Source of the DNA: Aurantibacter_A sp039941195
GTDB lineage: Bacteria; Bacteroidota; Bacteroidia; Flavobacteriales; Flavobacteriaceae
NCBI RefSeq assembly: GCF_039941195.1
Contig: NZ_JBDVFA010000093.1
Span: forward strand, 1-64,000
Reading direction: 5' to 3'
Length of the DNA stretch: 64,000 nucleotides
Every line of letters starts with the position of its first letter. The stretch's first letter is position 1. Position numbers and translations under genes: made by a program. Below, piece by piece: positions 52,361-61,444 of the stretch. The notes under the pieces were generated by a model. The model saw only the letters and a list, made by a program, of their open reading frames with translations. It made no database searches and was not told where the DNA came from.

Positions 52361-52718
52361 AGAATCTTTTTTAGTAAACCGAATCAAAAGTGTAGGTTTC
52401 GCAATGAAGGGCGCTATACTTTTGATTCGAACTGAAGCAAGTATTAAAATTCAATTGTTTATTGCGATTGTAATGACTGGACTTGGTTTCTATTTTGAAA
52501 TCTCAAATACGGAATGGATACTTCAAATCTTGGCTATTTCGTTAGTTATGGGTGTTGAAGGCGCAAATACAGCAATTGAAAAAATCTGTGATTTTATTCA
52601 CCCCGATTTTAACTCTAAAATTGGATTCATTAAAGATGTTTCTGCAGGTGCAGTTATGCTAGTATCTATTGGTGCAACTATTATTGGTTTCATTATTTAC
52701 CTTCCAAAGATAGTGTAA
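52353..52718 (+). CDS. dgkA: diacylglycerol kinase (undecaprenol kinase-like)
   Basis: 121 residues with three membrane helices. The signature EGANTAIEKICDFIHP near 70-85 is the DgkA ATP/Mg motif, and MKGAILLIRTEASIKIQLF is the preceding amphipathic region. Phosphorylates diacylglycerol or undecaprenol in the inner membrane. It overlaps tpx by eight bases and is followed after 37 bases by the LTA-synthase-like gene, which generates diacylglycerol in characterised enzymes. Confidence 0.93.
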   Translation: MPKESFLVNRIKSVGFAMKGAILLIRTEASIKIQLFIAIVMTGLGFYFEISNTEWILQILAISLVMGVEGANTAIEKICDFIHPDFNSKIGFIKDVSAGAVMLVSIGATIIGFIIYLPKIV

Positions 52719-52755
52719 GACTATTTTTAATAATCCCTATTGATTGTAAACAATT

Positions 52756-54678
52756 ATGGATAAATCCTTCCGTATACAGGAATATAAGATTTTAGCCTAT
52801 CGCCTATTATTGGCCTATTTCTTCTATTTTGTTGCACGTGTAATTTTTTACATATACAATCAAGATTTAATAGCAATCGATTCGATTGGTGGTTTTTTAA
52901 AACTGTGCTTTTTGGGTTTAACTTTCGACACAACAGCTATACTGTATACCAACCTTCTATTTATATTTCTTAGTGTAATACCGTTGTTAATCAACACTTC
53001 TAGAAGTTATCAAAAAGTCCTTTTTTGGATTTATATAATTCCAAACCTTATTGCTTTTGCCACTAACTTTATTGACTTTGCGTACTATCGGTTTACTTTT
53101 GCTAGAGCTTCTATGGCATCATTGGAATCCATAAATAATGAACCTAATAAATCGGGCTTATTATTTTCCTTTGTAGGGGATTATTGGCATATATTTCTAC
53201 TGTTTGCAATTTGCGCCTATTTCTGGATTAAATTATATAAGCGAAAGAGTTTGGCTCCCATTCAGGGTTATAATTTTATAAAATATTTTTCTTTTTCAAT
53301 AGTTGCCTTTATAGTAATTGGTGTATTAATTGTAGGTGGAATTCGAGGTGACTTTAAACACAGTACCCGCCCTATTACGCTAATTGATGCCAGTAGACAT
53401 GTAGATATGCCAGAGTACGCCAACATTGTGCTCAACACACCTTTTAGCATTATAAGAACCTATGGCAATAACAATTTTGAGAAAAAAAGCGGAATTCCTG
53501 AAGCCGTAATCGAACAAGCTTTCCATCCTATAAAGGAATATAAGCGCGAGGTTGACAAAAAACCAAATATCGTATTAATCATATTAGAAAGTCTTAGCCG
53601 AGAATATATTGGGAGTTTCAATACGGATATGGGTATTAAGGATTATGTAGGTTACACTCCATTTATTGATTCTTTAGCAGCTCATAGTTTAATATTTCCG
53701 AATGCGTATACCAATGGTAGAAAATCGATTCATGCTATGTCCTCGATTTTAGCTGGTATCCCATCATTTAAAACCGCCTATACCTCCTCCCCGTTCGCTA
53801 CACAAAAAACACAATCCTTAATTTCAGGATTAAATGAAATGGGCTATGACACCTCGTTTTTTCACGGAGCGCCAAATGGCTCTATGGGATTTTCTGGCTA
53901 TGCAAATATTCTAGGATTTGATCATTATTACGGCAAAACAGAATATAATAACGATGAAGATTATGATGGTATTTGGGGGATTTGGGATGAGCCTTTTCTC
54001 GGTTATGTGAATGAAGAATTATCAAAAAAACAAGAACCGTTTATGGGAACGATTTTCACTGTAACTTCTCATACTCCGTATATTATTCCAGAGAAATATG
54101 AAGGTAAATTTCCTGAAGGTGATCTTGCGATGCATAAATGTGTTGGTTATACGGACTATGCACTAAAAACTTTTTTTGAAGCCGCTGCAAAGGAACCTTG
54201 GTTCGAAAACACAATATTTGTGATGACTGCAGATCATACCAATCAGATATATTATGATGAATATTTAAAAATGGTTAATCGCTTTGCCGTGCCTATTTTG
54301 TTTTATTCTCCCAATGAAAGTTTACTTGGCGTTGACAAAAACCTAACCATGCAAATAGATATTTATCCCACCTTAATGGATTTAACAGGCTACAATAAAC
54401 CATTTAGGAGTTGGGGAAGAAGTTTGGTAAGCGACAGCATTCAAGAACCATATGCTATTGCGCACAATGGTTCTAATATGATGTTCATGCAAGACAGTCT
54501 TATTGGTGTATTTTCTAAAGATGACACCTTAGGTTTTTATAACATTGCTGATAAAGGTTTAACGAAAAACTTAAAATCTGAACAAACAAAAGCGATGTCA
54601 GAAATACAACAAAAGGCACGCGGATTTGAACAAGATTACATGAACCGAATTATTGATGGAGAATTAAGCGCTCAGTAA
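52756..54678 (+). CDS. LTA synthase-like phosphoglycerol/phosphoethanolamine transferase (sulfatase fold)
   Basis: 640 residues. Five N-terminal membrane helices (within about 12-205), then an extracytoplasmic sulfatase-fold domain (about 270-560). Motifs: NIVLIILESLSREYIGSF (metal Glu), YTNGRKSIHAMSSILAGIP (nucleophile Thr or Ser), FFHGAPNGSMGF, and TADHTNQIYYDEY (metal Asp-His). The family moves phosphoglycerol from phosphatidylglycerol to a glycan or lipid. Gram-negative Bacteroidota lack lipoteichoic acid, so the acceptor is probably a periplasmic glycan, lipid or capsule. Confidence 0.88.
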   Translation: MDKSFRIQEYKILAYRLLLAYFFYFVARVIFYIYNQDLIAIDSIGGFLKLCFLGLTFDTTAILYTNLLFIFLSVIPLLINTSRSYQKVLFWIYIIPNLIAFATNFIDFAYYRFTFARASMASLESINNEPNKSGLLFSFVGDYWHIFLLFAICAYFWIKLYKRKSLAPIQGYNFIKYFSFSIVAFIVIGVLIVGGIRGDFKHSTRPITLIDASRHVDMPEYANIVLNTPFSIIRTYGNNNFEKKSGIPEAVIEQAFHPIKEYKREVDKKPNIVLIILESLSREYIGSFNTDMGIKDYVGYTPFIDSLAAHSLIFPNAYTNGRKSIHAMSSILAGIPSFKTAYTSSPFATQKTQSLISGLNEMGYDTSFFHGAPNGSMGFSGYANILGFDHYYGKTEYNNDEDYDGIWGIWDEPFLGYVNEELSKKQEPFMGTIFTVTSHTPYIIPEKYEGKFPEGDLAMHKCVGYTDYALKTFFEAAAKEPWFENTIFVMTADHTNQIYYDEYLKMVNRFAVPILFYSPNESLLGVDKNLTMQIDIYPTLMDLTGYNKPFRSWGRSLVSDSIQEPYAIAHNGSNMMFMQDSLIGVFSKDDTLGFYNIADKGLTKNLKSEQTKAMSEIQQKARGFEQDYMNRIIDGELSAQ

Positions 54679-54761
54679 TAATTGAATGTGTAATAAATTG
54701 CGCTTTTAAAAATTGCAAAAGAAGCACAGCATATAAAACTTTTTAAAACAAAGGTTATTTG

Positions 54762-54769
54762 TATTTTTG
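54762..54769 (+). promoter_or_regulatory. candidate -7 box of the ftsK gene run
   Basis: TATTTTTG matches TAnnTTTG, 21 bases before the ftsK ATG at 54791. No convincing TTG at -33. Confidence 0.4.
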
Positions 54770-54790
54770 TGCCGAATACAACCCAAGTTA

Positions 54791-57175
54791 ATGGCAAAAA
54801 AGAAAACGGTCAGAAGAAAAACTAAGAAAACTCCTGCACCTAAAAAAAGCGTTTCATTTAAGCCTTCGAAACAGAATAAGATAATTCTAGGTAGTTTATT
54901 AATATTACTTAGCATTGCCTTGTTTTTTAGTTTCGCATCTTTTTATTTCACTTGGCAGTTCGACCAAAGCCTACTGAATCAGTTCAGCGACCGGAATGCT
55001 GAAGCGGAGAATTTACTTCGAAAATTTGGTGCTAGCATAAGTCATATAGTTATGTACCGCGGTTTTGGTTTAGCCTCGTTTATTCTAATCGGATTATTGT
55101 GCATTACAGGACTGTATCTTTTTTTAAGTCTAGAAAAGAAAGGTCTTTGGAAAAAGTGGATTTGGGGTCTAATTTTTATGATTTGGATTTCCATCGCCTT
55201 AGGTTTCTTTGCTATCGAACGTCCACTATTAGGTGGCATGGTAGGTTATGAAATGAATGATTTCCTCCAAGATTACACTGGTAAAATTGGTGTCATTCTA
55301 TTATTGCTTTTCGGATTGGTGTTTATTATGGTTCGCCTTTTTAAATTCTCTCCAGAAGGCATTGGTAATTTTGTAAACAGTAAAAGTAAATCAATAGCCT
55401 CCGAATTTAAGAAAGTTCCTAAAGCCGAATCTGATTCAGAAACAGCCGAAAAGAACGAAGAAATATTACTTTCTCCTGAAAAAGAAGAACCGATTATAGT
55501 GGATACCTATACTCATAAAAAGGATATTCCAAAAATTGAAAAAGACGTTGACTTAGAAATGCCAGTTGTAGCACCCGTTGAAGAAGAAGTACTAGATATG
55601 GAAGTTGCACAAGTAACAGTTGAACCGGAAGAAACTGACAACATTGCAGATAAACTTGTTGAAGATTTTGGAGAATTTGACCCAACCTTAGAATTAGGCA
55701 ATTACAAATTCCCAACCATAGACTTATTAGAACAACATGGTGTTACGGGAAGCATAACCATAAATCAGGAAGAATTAGAGGAAAACAAGACGAAGATTGT
55801 TGAAACGCTTCGAAACTATAAAATTGGAATTGCCCAGATAAAAGCAACCATCGGTCCAACCGTTACCCTCTATGAAATTGTACCAGAAGCTGGAGTCCGT
55901 ATTTCAAAAATTAAAAATTTAGAAGACGATATTGCGCTTTCTTTAGCAGCCTTAGGTATTAGAATTATTGCTCCTATTCCAGGAAAAGGCACTATTGGTA
56001 TTGAAGTACCGAATAAAAATGCAACCGTAGTTTCTATGCGTTCGGTTATTGCTGCAAGCAAATTTCAAAAGGCTGAAATGGAATTACCAATTGCTTTTGG
56101 TAAGACCATAAGTAACGAAACTTTTGTTGTTGATTTAGCGAAAATGCCACACATGCTTATGGCAGGTGCAACAGGGCAAGGTAAATCTGTTGGCTTAAAT
56201 GCTGTATTAACATCTTTATTATACAAAAAGCACCCTGCGGAGGTTAAATTTATTCTTGTAGATCCTAAAAAGGTTGAATTAACACTGTACAACAAAATTG
56301 AACGCCATTTTTTGGCAAAATTACCTGATTCTGACGAAGCGATAATTACAGATAATACTAAGGTTATACATACCTTAAATTCACTTTGTATTGAAATGGA
56401 CAATCGCTACGAATTGTTGAAAGCAGCAATGGTGCGTAACATTAAAGAATATAACGTAAAGTTCAAGTCTAGGAAGTTGAATCCGAATGATGGGCACAAA
56501 TTCCTACCCTACATTGTTGTGGTAATCGATGAGTTTGCCGATTTAATTATGACCGCTGGTAAAGAGGTGGAAACACCGGTAGCCCGTTTAGCACAATTGG
56601 CAAGAGCCATTGGTATTCACCTGATTATTGCTACCCAAAGGCCTTCCGTAAACGTAATTACTGGTATTATCAAAGCAAACTTTCCTGCTCGTATTGCTTT
56701 TAGAGTGGCTTCAAAAATAGATTCGAGAACCATTTTAGATGCACAAGGTGCGGATCAATTAATTGGTAGAGGAGATATGTTATTCACGCAAGGGAATGAT
56801 GTTACGCGTTTACAATGTGCTTTTGTAGACACACCAGAAGTTGCCAAAATCACTGAATTTATAGGGGCTCAGAGAGCCTATCCTAATGCGCATGAACTTC
56901 CAGAGTATGTTGGTGAAGACTCTGGCACAACTCTTGAGTTAGATAAAGCCGATCGCGATGCAATGTTTAAGGATGCGGCAGTTGTAATTGTAACGGCGCA
57001 ACAAGGTTCAGCATCTTTAATACAGCGTAAACTAAAACTAGGCTATAACCGAGCAGGTAGAATTATCGACCAATTGGAAGCTGCGGGAATCGTAGGTCCC
57101 TTTGAAGGAAGCAAAGCAAGACAGGTGTATGTACCCGATTTAATTGCTTTAGATGAATTATTAAAAAACGAATAA
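54791..57175 (+). CDS. ftsK: DNA translocase FtsK/SpoIIIE
   Basis: 794 residues from the ATG at 54791; a TTG at 54767 is less likely. Basic N-terminus, four membrane helices (within about 35-190), acidic linker (about 205-310), then the motor: Walker A AGATGQGKSVGLNAVL near 457-472, Walker B VVVIDEFADLIM near 580, and the C-terminal gamma winged helix (DAAVVIVTAQQGSASLIQRK to the end) that reads polar KOPS-like DNA sequences. Pumps chromosome termini through the septum. First of the ftsK-lolA-lptG-ribB run. Confidence 0.96.
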   Translation: MAKKKTVRRKTKKTPAPKKSVSFKPSKQNKIILGSLLILLSIALFFSFASFYFTWQFDQSLLNQFSDRNAEAENLLRKFGASISHIVMYRGFGLASFILIGLLCITGLYLFLSLEKKGLWKKWIWGLIFMIWISIALGFFAIERPLLGGMVGYEMNDFLQDYTGKIGVILLLLFGLVFIMVRLFKFSPEGIGNFVNSKSKSIASEFKKVPKAESDSETAEKNEEILLSPEKEEPIIVDTYTHKKDIPKIEKDVDLEMPVVAPVEEEVLDMEVAQVTVEPEETDNIADKLVEDFGEFDPTLELGNYKFPTIDLLEQHGVTGSITINQEELEENKTKIVETLRNYKIGIAQIKATIGPTVTLYEIVPEAGVRISKIKNLEDDIALSLAALGIRIIAPIPGKGTIGIEVPNKNATVVSMRSVIAASKFQKAEMELPIAFGKTISNETFVVDLAKMPHMLMAGATGQGKSVGLNAVLTSLLYKKHPAEVKFILVDPKKVELTLYNKIERHFLAKLPDSDEAIITDNTKVIHTLNSLCIEMDNRYELLKAAMVRNIKEYNVKFKSRKLNPNDGHKFLPYIVVVIDEFADLIMTAGKEVETPVARLAQLARAIGIHLIIATQRPSVNVITGIIKANFPARIAFRVASKIDSRTILDAQGADQLIGRGDMLFTQGNDVTRLQCAFVDTPEVAKITEFIGAQRAYPNAHELPEYVGEDSGTTLELDKADRDAMFKDAAVVIVTAQQGSASLIQRKLKLGYNRAGRIIDQLEAAGIVGPFEGSKARQVYVPDLIALDELLKNE

Positions 57176-57185
57176 ATCAATAAAA

Positions 57186-57827
57186 ATGAAAAAGTTTTTA
57201 TTTTTAATACTAGTAACAATTACCACTGTAGCTTCAGCACAAAGCGCTGATAAGGCTAAAAATCTGCTTGATGAAGTGTATAACAAAGTTAAGAGTTATG
57301 ACAATATTGCTGTAGATTTCAAATATAGTCTGCACAATGCAGAAGCTGATATAAATCAGGAGACAAGAGGCGATGTTACGATGAAAGGTGATAAATATAT
57401 TGCTAATTTCTTTGGAGCAACTCAAATGTATGATGGTAAGAAAGTATATACCATAACTCCAGAAAATGAAGAAGTTTCCATTGAAGATAAATCAGATGAT
57501 CCAAACGCCTTCTCCCCTTCCGAGTTACTAACATTTTATAAGCAGGGACAGACGTATTCTTGGGATATAGAGCAAAATGTTCAGGGAAGAAAAATTCAAT
57601 TTGTTAAACTTACCCCAATTGATACGGATTCTGAAATTGCATCGCAGTTATTAGGAATAGATATAGAAACAAAGCATATTCATAAATTGATTATGACGGG
57701 AAAAAATGGAACGAAGACGACGATTATTGTTAATTCTTTTAAAACGAATCTTCCATTGTCAGAAACCTTATTTACCTTTGATGAAGGCAAGTATGAAGCT
57801 GATGGCTATTACATCATAAAAAACTAG
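57186..57827 (+). CDS. lolA: outer-membrane lipoprotein carrier LolA-like
   Basis: 213 residues. Signal peptide MKKFLFLILVTITTVASAQ. The mature part shows the open beta-barrel pattern of LolA: YDNIAVDFKYSLHNAEADINQETRGDVTMKGDKY-type strands, MYDGKKVYTITPENEEVSI, and the C-terminal TTIIVNSFKTNLPLSETLFTFD. Ferries lipoproteins across the periplasm. Ten bases after ftsK, the normal place for this gene in Flavobacteriaceae. Confidence 0.9.
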   Translation: MKKFLFLILVTITTVASAQSADKAKNLLDEVYNKVKSYDNIAVDFKYSLHNAEADINQETRGDVTMKGDKYIANFFGATQMYDGKKVYTITPENEEVSIEDKSDDPNAFSPSELLTFYKQGQTYSWDIEQNVQGRKIQFVKLTPIDTDSEIASQLLGIDIETKHIHKLIMTGKNGTKTTIIVNSFKTNLPLSETLFTFDEGKYEADGYYIIKN

Positions 57828-57867
57828 TATAGGACTTGTCTTGAGTTCTTAATCTAACCTTGGTAAA

Positions 57868-59385
57868 TTGCGAATTCTAGATCAATATATTCTATCGAGA
57901 TTTCTTTATAACTTTTTTAGTTCATTCGTTATATTGATGTTCATTTTCATCTTTCAAGCGATATGGCTTTTTATAGATGATTTTGCAGGAAAAGGTCTTG
58001 ACATTGGAATAATAAGCAAGTTCTTCTTGTACATGATGCCTAGTCTATCTGAAAAGGTAATGCCACTTACCGTTTTACTCTCTTCAATTTTAACTTTCGG
58101 AAGTTTTGCAGAAAATTACGAGTTTGCTGCGATGAAAGCCTCGGGTATTTCACTACAACGTTCTATGTTAGTGCTAATCGTATTCGTTACGTTTTTAGGT
58201 GGGGTAACCTTTTATTTTGCCAACAGCGTTATTCCCGCATCGGAACAAAAAATCTATAACATGCGTAAAAATATTGCGAAAGTAAAGCCCGCTGCTGCAA
58301 TAGAAGAAGGTGTTTTTAGTGATTTTGAAGGCATGAGCATTAAAGTTGATAGTAAGCATGGTGAAAAAGACCGCTTTTTAAATAATGTTATTATTCATAG
58401 AAAGTCAGCAACACAAGTGAATACAACGGTTACCAAAGCAAAAACTGGCGAATTAATTAGTAGTGAAGATTCTGAACTTATTCAACTTGTGCTTAGAGAT
58501 GGTCATCATTACCAGGATCTAACTGTTAAAAACGGAAGGGATAAATTAAAATATCCTTTTATAAAAGGTGAATTCAATATTTATCGTATGAATATTGAAG
58601 CTCCACAAATTGGTGGTGAAGATTTAGAAGCTGATGGTGGTGTAAGTACCGATAAAATGAAAAGTGTAGGGCGCTTGACTAAAGACATCGATTCTCTCAG
58701 AAAAGATAATTTAAAAATAGTTCGTGCTTTTTCTAAAAATATTAGTCATCGTGCAGGCGCGTTTCCAATAATAAAAATTGATTCGGCTAAAATCAATAAG
58801 GAAAAAGAATTAACTGCAATAGATTCTACTAATTTATTGCGGCAACCTAATGCAATAGAGACGACGGTTAAAAGTGATTCTTTAAATGAGATTGCAGATG
58901 TTGTTGGACTTTATGACGAATGGCAAAAAGTTCAATTGTATAGCTCCGCAAAAAATACGGTAACCAATATTTTATCATCAATTAAAGGAAAAAGAGAAGA
59001 ACTCGATAAAAGGTATGAAATCTACAATAGGCATATACTTTCATTACATAAAAAATATGCTTTAGCCTTATCGTGTATCATCCTCTTTTTTGTGGGTGCA
59101 CCGCTTGGGGCAATTATACGCAAAGGTGGAATTGGATTACCTTTGGTTATTGCAGTATTACTATTTCTAGTATATTATTTTATAGGCGTTTTTGCTGAGA
59201 ATTATGCTAAACAAAGTAATATTCACCCTATATTAGGTGCCTGGTTATCAACTATTATAATGCTCCCATTGAGTATATTTTTAACCAATAGGGCGACTGC
59301 TGATAAGGGTATGATTAACTTTGGCAATGCATTAGATTACTTTAAAAAATTATTTCGTAAAAAGGAAGAAATAGAAGTCACATGA
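57868..59385 (+). CDS. lptG: LptG/LptF-type permease of LPS export
   Basis: 505 residues, TTG start at 57868. An in-frame stop 18 bases upstream (57850) leaves no other start before the conserved first residues (RILDQYILSRFLYNFF). Three N-terminal helices (about 14-125), a periplasmic beta-jellyroll (about 130-270), a long extra segment (about 270-385) rich in Lys, Asp and Ser, and three C-terminal helices (about 400-480). E. coli LptG has 360 residues; the extra length lies between the jellyroll and helix four. Pulls LPS from the inner membrane with LptB. The stop shares ATGA with ribB. Confidence 0.88.
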   Translation: MRILDQYILSRFLYNFFSSFVILMFIFIFQAIWLFIDDFAGKGLDIGIISKFFLYMMPSLSEKVMPLTVLLSSILTFGSFAENYEFAAMKASGISLQRSMLVLIVFVTFLGGVTFYFANSVIPASEQKIYNMRKNIAKVKPAAAIEEGVFSDFEGMSIKVDSKHGEKDRFLNNVIIHRKSATQVNTTVTKAKTGELISSEDSELIQLVLRDGHHYQDLTVKNGRDKLKYPFIKGEFNIYRMNIEAPQIGGEDLEADGGVSTDKMKSVGRLTKDIDSLRKDNLKIVRAFSKNISHRAGAFPIIKIDSAKINKEKELTAIDSTNLLRQPNAIETTVKSDSLNEIADVVGLYDEWQKVQLYSSAKNTVTNILSSIKGKREELDKRYEIYNRHILSLHKKYALALSCIILFFVGAPLGAIIRKGGIGLPLVIAVLLFLVYYFIGVFAENYAKQSNIHPILGAWLSTIIMLPLSIFLTNRATADKGMINFGNALDYFKKLFRKKEEIEVT

Positions 59386-60524
59386 GTACAAGTACTGAAA
59401 AGAAGATAAAGCTAGATACTATTGAAGAAGCCATTGCAGCAGTACGTAATGGTGAAGTAATAATAGTAGTGGATGATGAAAATCGAGAGAATGAAGGAGA
59501 CTTTATTGCTGCTGCAGAACTAGTAACACCACAAATGATAAACTTTATGGCTACAAGCGGTAAAGGACTTATTTGTGCTCCGCTTACAGAAGGTAGATGT
59601 AAAGAATTAGGTTTACCGATGATGGTAACTCATAATTCAGACCCTCTGGAGACAGCTTTTACGGTTTCTGTAGATTTACGAGGACAAGGTGTTACAACAG
59701 GAATTTCGGCATCAGACCGTGCTAAAACAGTATTAGCATTAGTTAATAAAGAAACTAAACCACACGATTTAGCAAGACCAGGACATATTTTTCCATTGGT
59801 GGCGAAAGAAGGTGGAGTATTACGAAGAACGGGCCATACCGAAGCAGCTACAGATTTCGCAAGGTTAGCAGGTTTAAAACCTGCCGGAATTATTGTGGAA
59901 ATTATGAATGAAGATGGCAGCATGGCGAGATTGCCGCAATTACTTGAAGTTGCGAAAAAGTTTAAACTAAAAATTGTTTCTATCGAAGATTTAATTGCCT
60001 ACCGAATGGAGCATGATAGTCTTATCGAGAAAAAAGAAGATTTTGATATTAGTACACGATTTGGAGATTTTAGACTACGTGCCTATAAACAAACTACTAA
60101 CGACCAAGTTCACATAGCGCTTACGAAAGGTAGTTGGAATAAAAACGAGGAGGTTTTAACTCGGATAAATTCCACATTAATTAATAATGATATTTTAGGA
60201 ACGCTTACCAATAATCCGGATAAGCAACTAGAAGATATGTTCTCGACAATAAACAAGGCTGGTAAAGGAGCATTTGTATTTATAAATCAAGAACCGAAAT
60301 CTCTTAATTTATTGAATAGATTGTCAGAATTAAAAGAACTGCAAAAACAGGCGATTTTTAAAGCGCCTAAAATAGATATGGATGCACGTGATTTTGGTGT
60401 TGGAGCTCAAATTTTGCACGACCTTAATATTTCTAAAATAAAATTACTTAGTAATTCTTCTCAAATAAAAAGAGTGGGCATGGTAGGTTATGGATTAGAA
60501 ATTGTTGAGTATGTACCCTATTAA
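59382..60524 (+). CDS. ribB: 3,4-dihydroxy-2-butanone-4-phosphate synthase with degenerate GTP cyclohydrolase II domain
   Basis: 380 residues. Residues about 8-208 are the RibB domain: VVDDENRENEGDFIAAA (metal and substrate acidic residues), ICAPLTEGR and RRTGHTEAATDFARLAG. Residues about 212-380 resemble the RibA fold, but the Zn-binding GE.LTGD.FGS.RCDCG segment is missing: the area reads VLTRINSTLINNDILGTLTN without any Cys. It should supply only the butanone phosphate branch of riboflavin synthesis, so a separate RibA must exist. Overlaps lptG by four bases. Confidence 0.92.
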   Translation: MSTSTEKKIKLDTIEEAIAAVRNGEVIIVVDDENRENEGDFIAAAELVTPQMINFMATSGKGLICAPLTEGRCKELGLPMMVTHNSDPLETAFTVSVDLRGQGVTTGISASDRAKTVLALVNKETKPHDLARPGHIFPLVAKEGGVLRRTGHTEAATDFARLAGLKPAGIIVEIMNEDGSMARLPQLLEVAKKFKLKIVSIEDLIAYRMEHDSLIEKKEDFDISTRFGDFRLRAYKQTTNDQVHIALTKGSWNKNEEVLTRINSTLINNDILGTLTNNPDKQLEDMFSTINKAGKGAFVFINQEPKSLNLLNRLSELKELQKQAIFKAPKIDMDARDFGVGAQILHDLNISKIKLLSNSSQIKRVGMVGYGLEIVEYVPY

Positions 60525-60570
60525 ACACTATAAGACATAGGTCATTAAAGTGGCCAATACAGCATATAAT

Positions 60571-60605
60571 AAAAGAGCTCTAAATATACCTTAGACCTCT
60601 TTTAC
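60571..60605. terminator. bidirectional intrinsic terminator
   Basis: AAAAGAG (60571-60577) pairs with CTCTTTT (60597-60603), and CTAA with TTAG inside it. T-rich on both strands. Lies between convergent ribB and the DUF1080 gene. Confidence 0.6.
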
Positions 60606-60624
60606 ATTTACTAAGAATTACAGT

Positions 60625-61413
60625 TTATAGTTTTCTTAGCCATATATTTCTAAACTGAGTTTTGTTACCATGATCTTGTAAAGCGATAAAATCATCTCCG
60701 TGTGCTTCAGGATAATGATGTAACCCAATATAGAATGTATTACCATTTATAGTTGTGTTATTCTGTACCAATACACCATTATGCAAAACAGTAATTCTTG
60801 CTTTAGCATCTAATGTGCCATCAGCTTTAAAGCGAGGTGCAGTATAAATTACATCATATGTATTCCATTCAAGCGGACTGCGCATAGCATTTACTAATGG
60901 TGCCACATCTTTATAAATAGAACCTGCTTGACCATTTCTATAGGTTCTATTCTGATAAGAATCTAAAATTTGTAATTCGTATCTATTTTGTAAAAACAAT
61001 CCACTATTACCTCTTCCTTGGCTTACACCTTCCACTTTATCAGGGGCACTAAATTCAATATGTAATTGTATATCACCAAATTTCATTTTTGTCCGAATTC
61101 CTCCGGTACCTGGTTCAACTTCAAAGTACTTTCCGTCAATAATTTTCCAAGGAGCTGCTTTAGAAGAGTCTTTTTGGCTTACCCATTCATTTAGGTTTGT
61201 CCCATCAAATAAAACAATAGCATCTGAGGGAGCGTCTCCCAATGCTTTAGCGGGGGTTACAACAGATACTTCTGGTTCCCATATCTCTGTCATTTCAGGT
61301 TTCATGGGCATTGGAGACACCTCAGGTGGTGTACTCGAATATTTACTTTGTGCTTCTACGCCGAAGGAAACTAATACTGCAAAAACACTAATACTTAATA
61401 CTCTTAATTTCAT
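60625..61413 (-). CDS. exported DUF1080 (3-keto-disaccharide hydrolase-like) protein
   Basis: 262 residues. Signal peptide with cleavage near VEAQ (residue 21). The concanavalin-like DUF1080 domain covers about 65-260: IVLFDGTNLNEWVSQKD, PWKIIDGKYFEVEPGTGGIRT, GRGNSGLFLQNRYELQILDSY and RNIWLR at the end. Recent work assigns 3-keto-glucoside hydrolysis to DUF1080 members; others bind carbohydrate only. May work with Gfo/Idh/MocA-type oxidoreductases such as the one at 21846, though they are not adjacent. Confidence 0.88.
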   Translation of the reverse strand: MKLRVLSISVFAVLVSFGVEAQSKYSSTPPEVSPMPMKPEMTEIWEPEVSVVTPAKALGDAPSDAIVLFDGTNLNEWVSQKDSSKAAPWKIIDGKYFEVEPGTGGIRTKMKFGDIQLHIEFSAPDKVEGVSQGRGNSGLFLQNRYELQILDSYQNRTYRNGQAGSIYKDVAPLVNAMRSPLEWNTYDVIYTAPRFKADGTLDAKARITVLHNGVLVQNNTTINGNTFYIGLHHYPEAHGDDFIALQDHGNKTQFRNIWLRKL

Positions 61414-61444
61414 TTTATATAGCTTTTAATTGTATTGATTTTAT

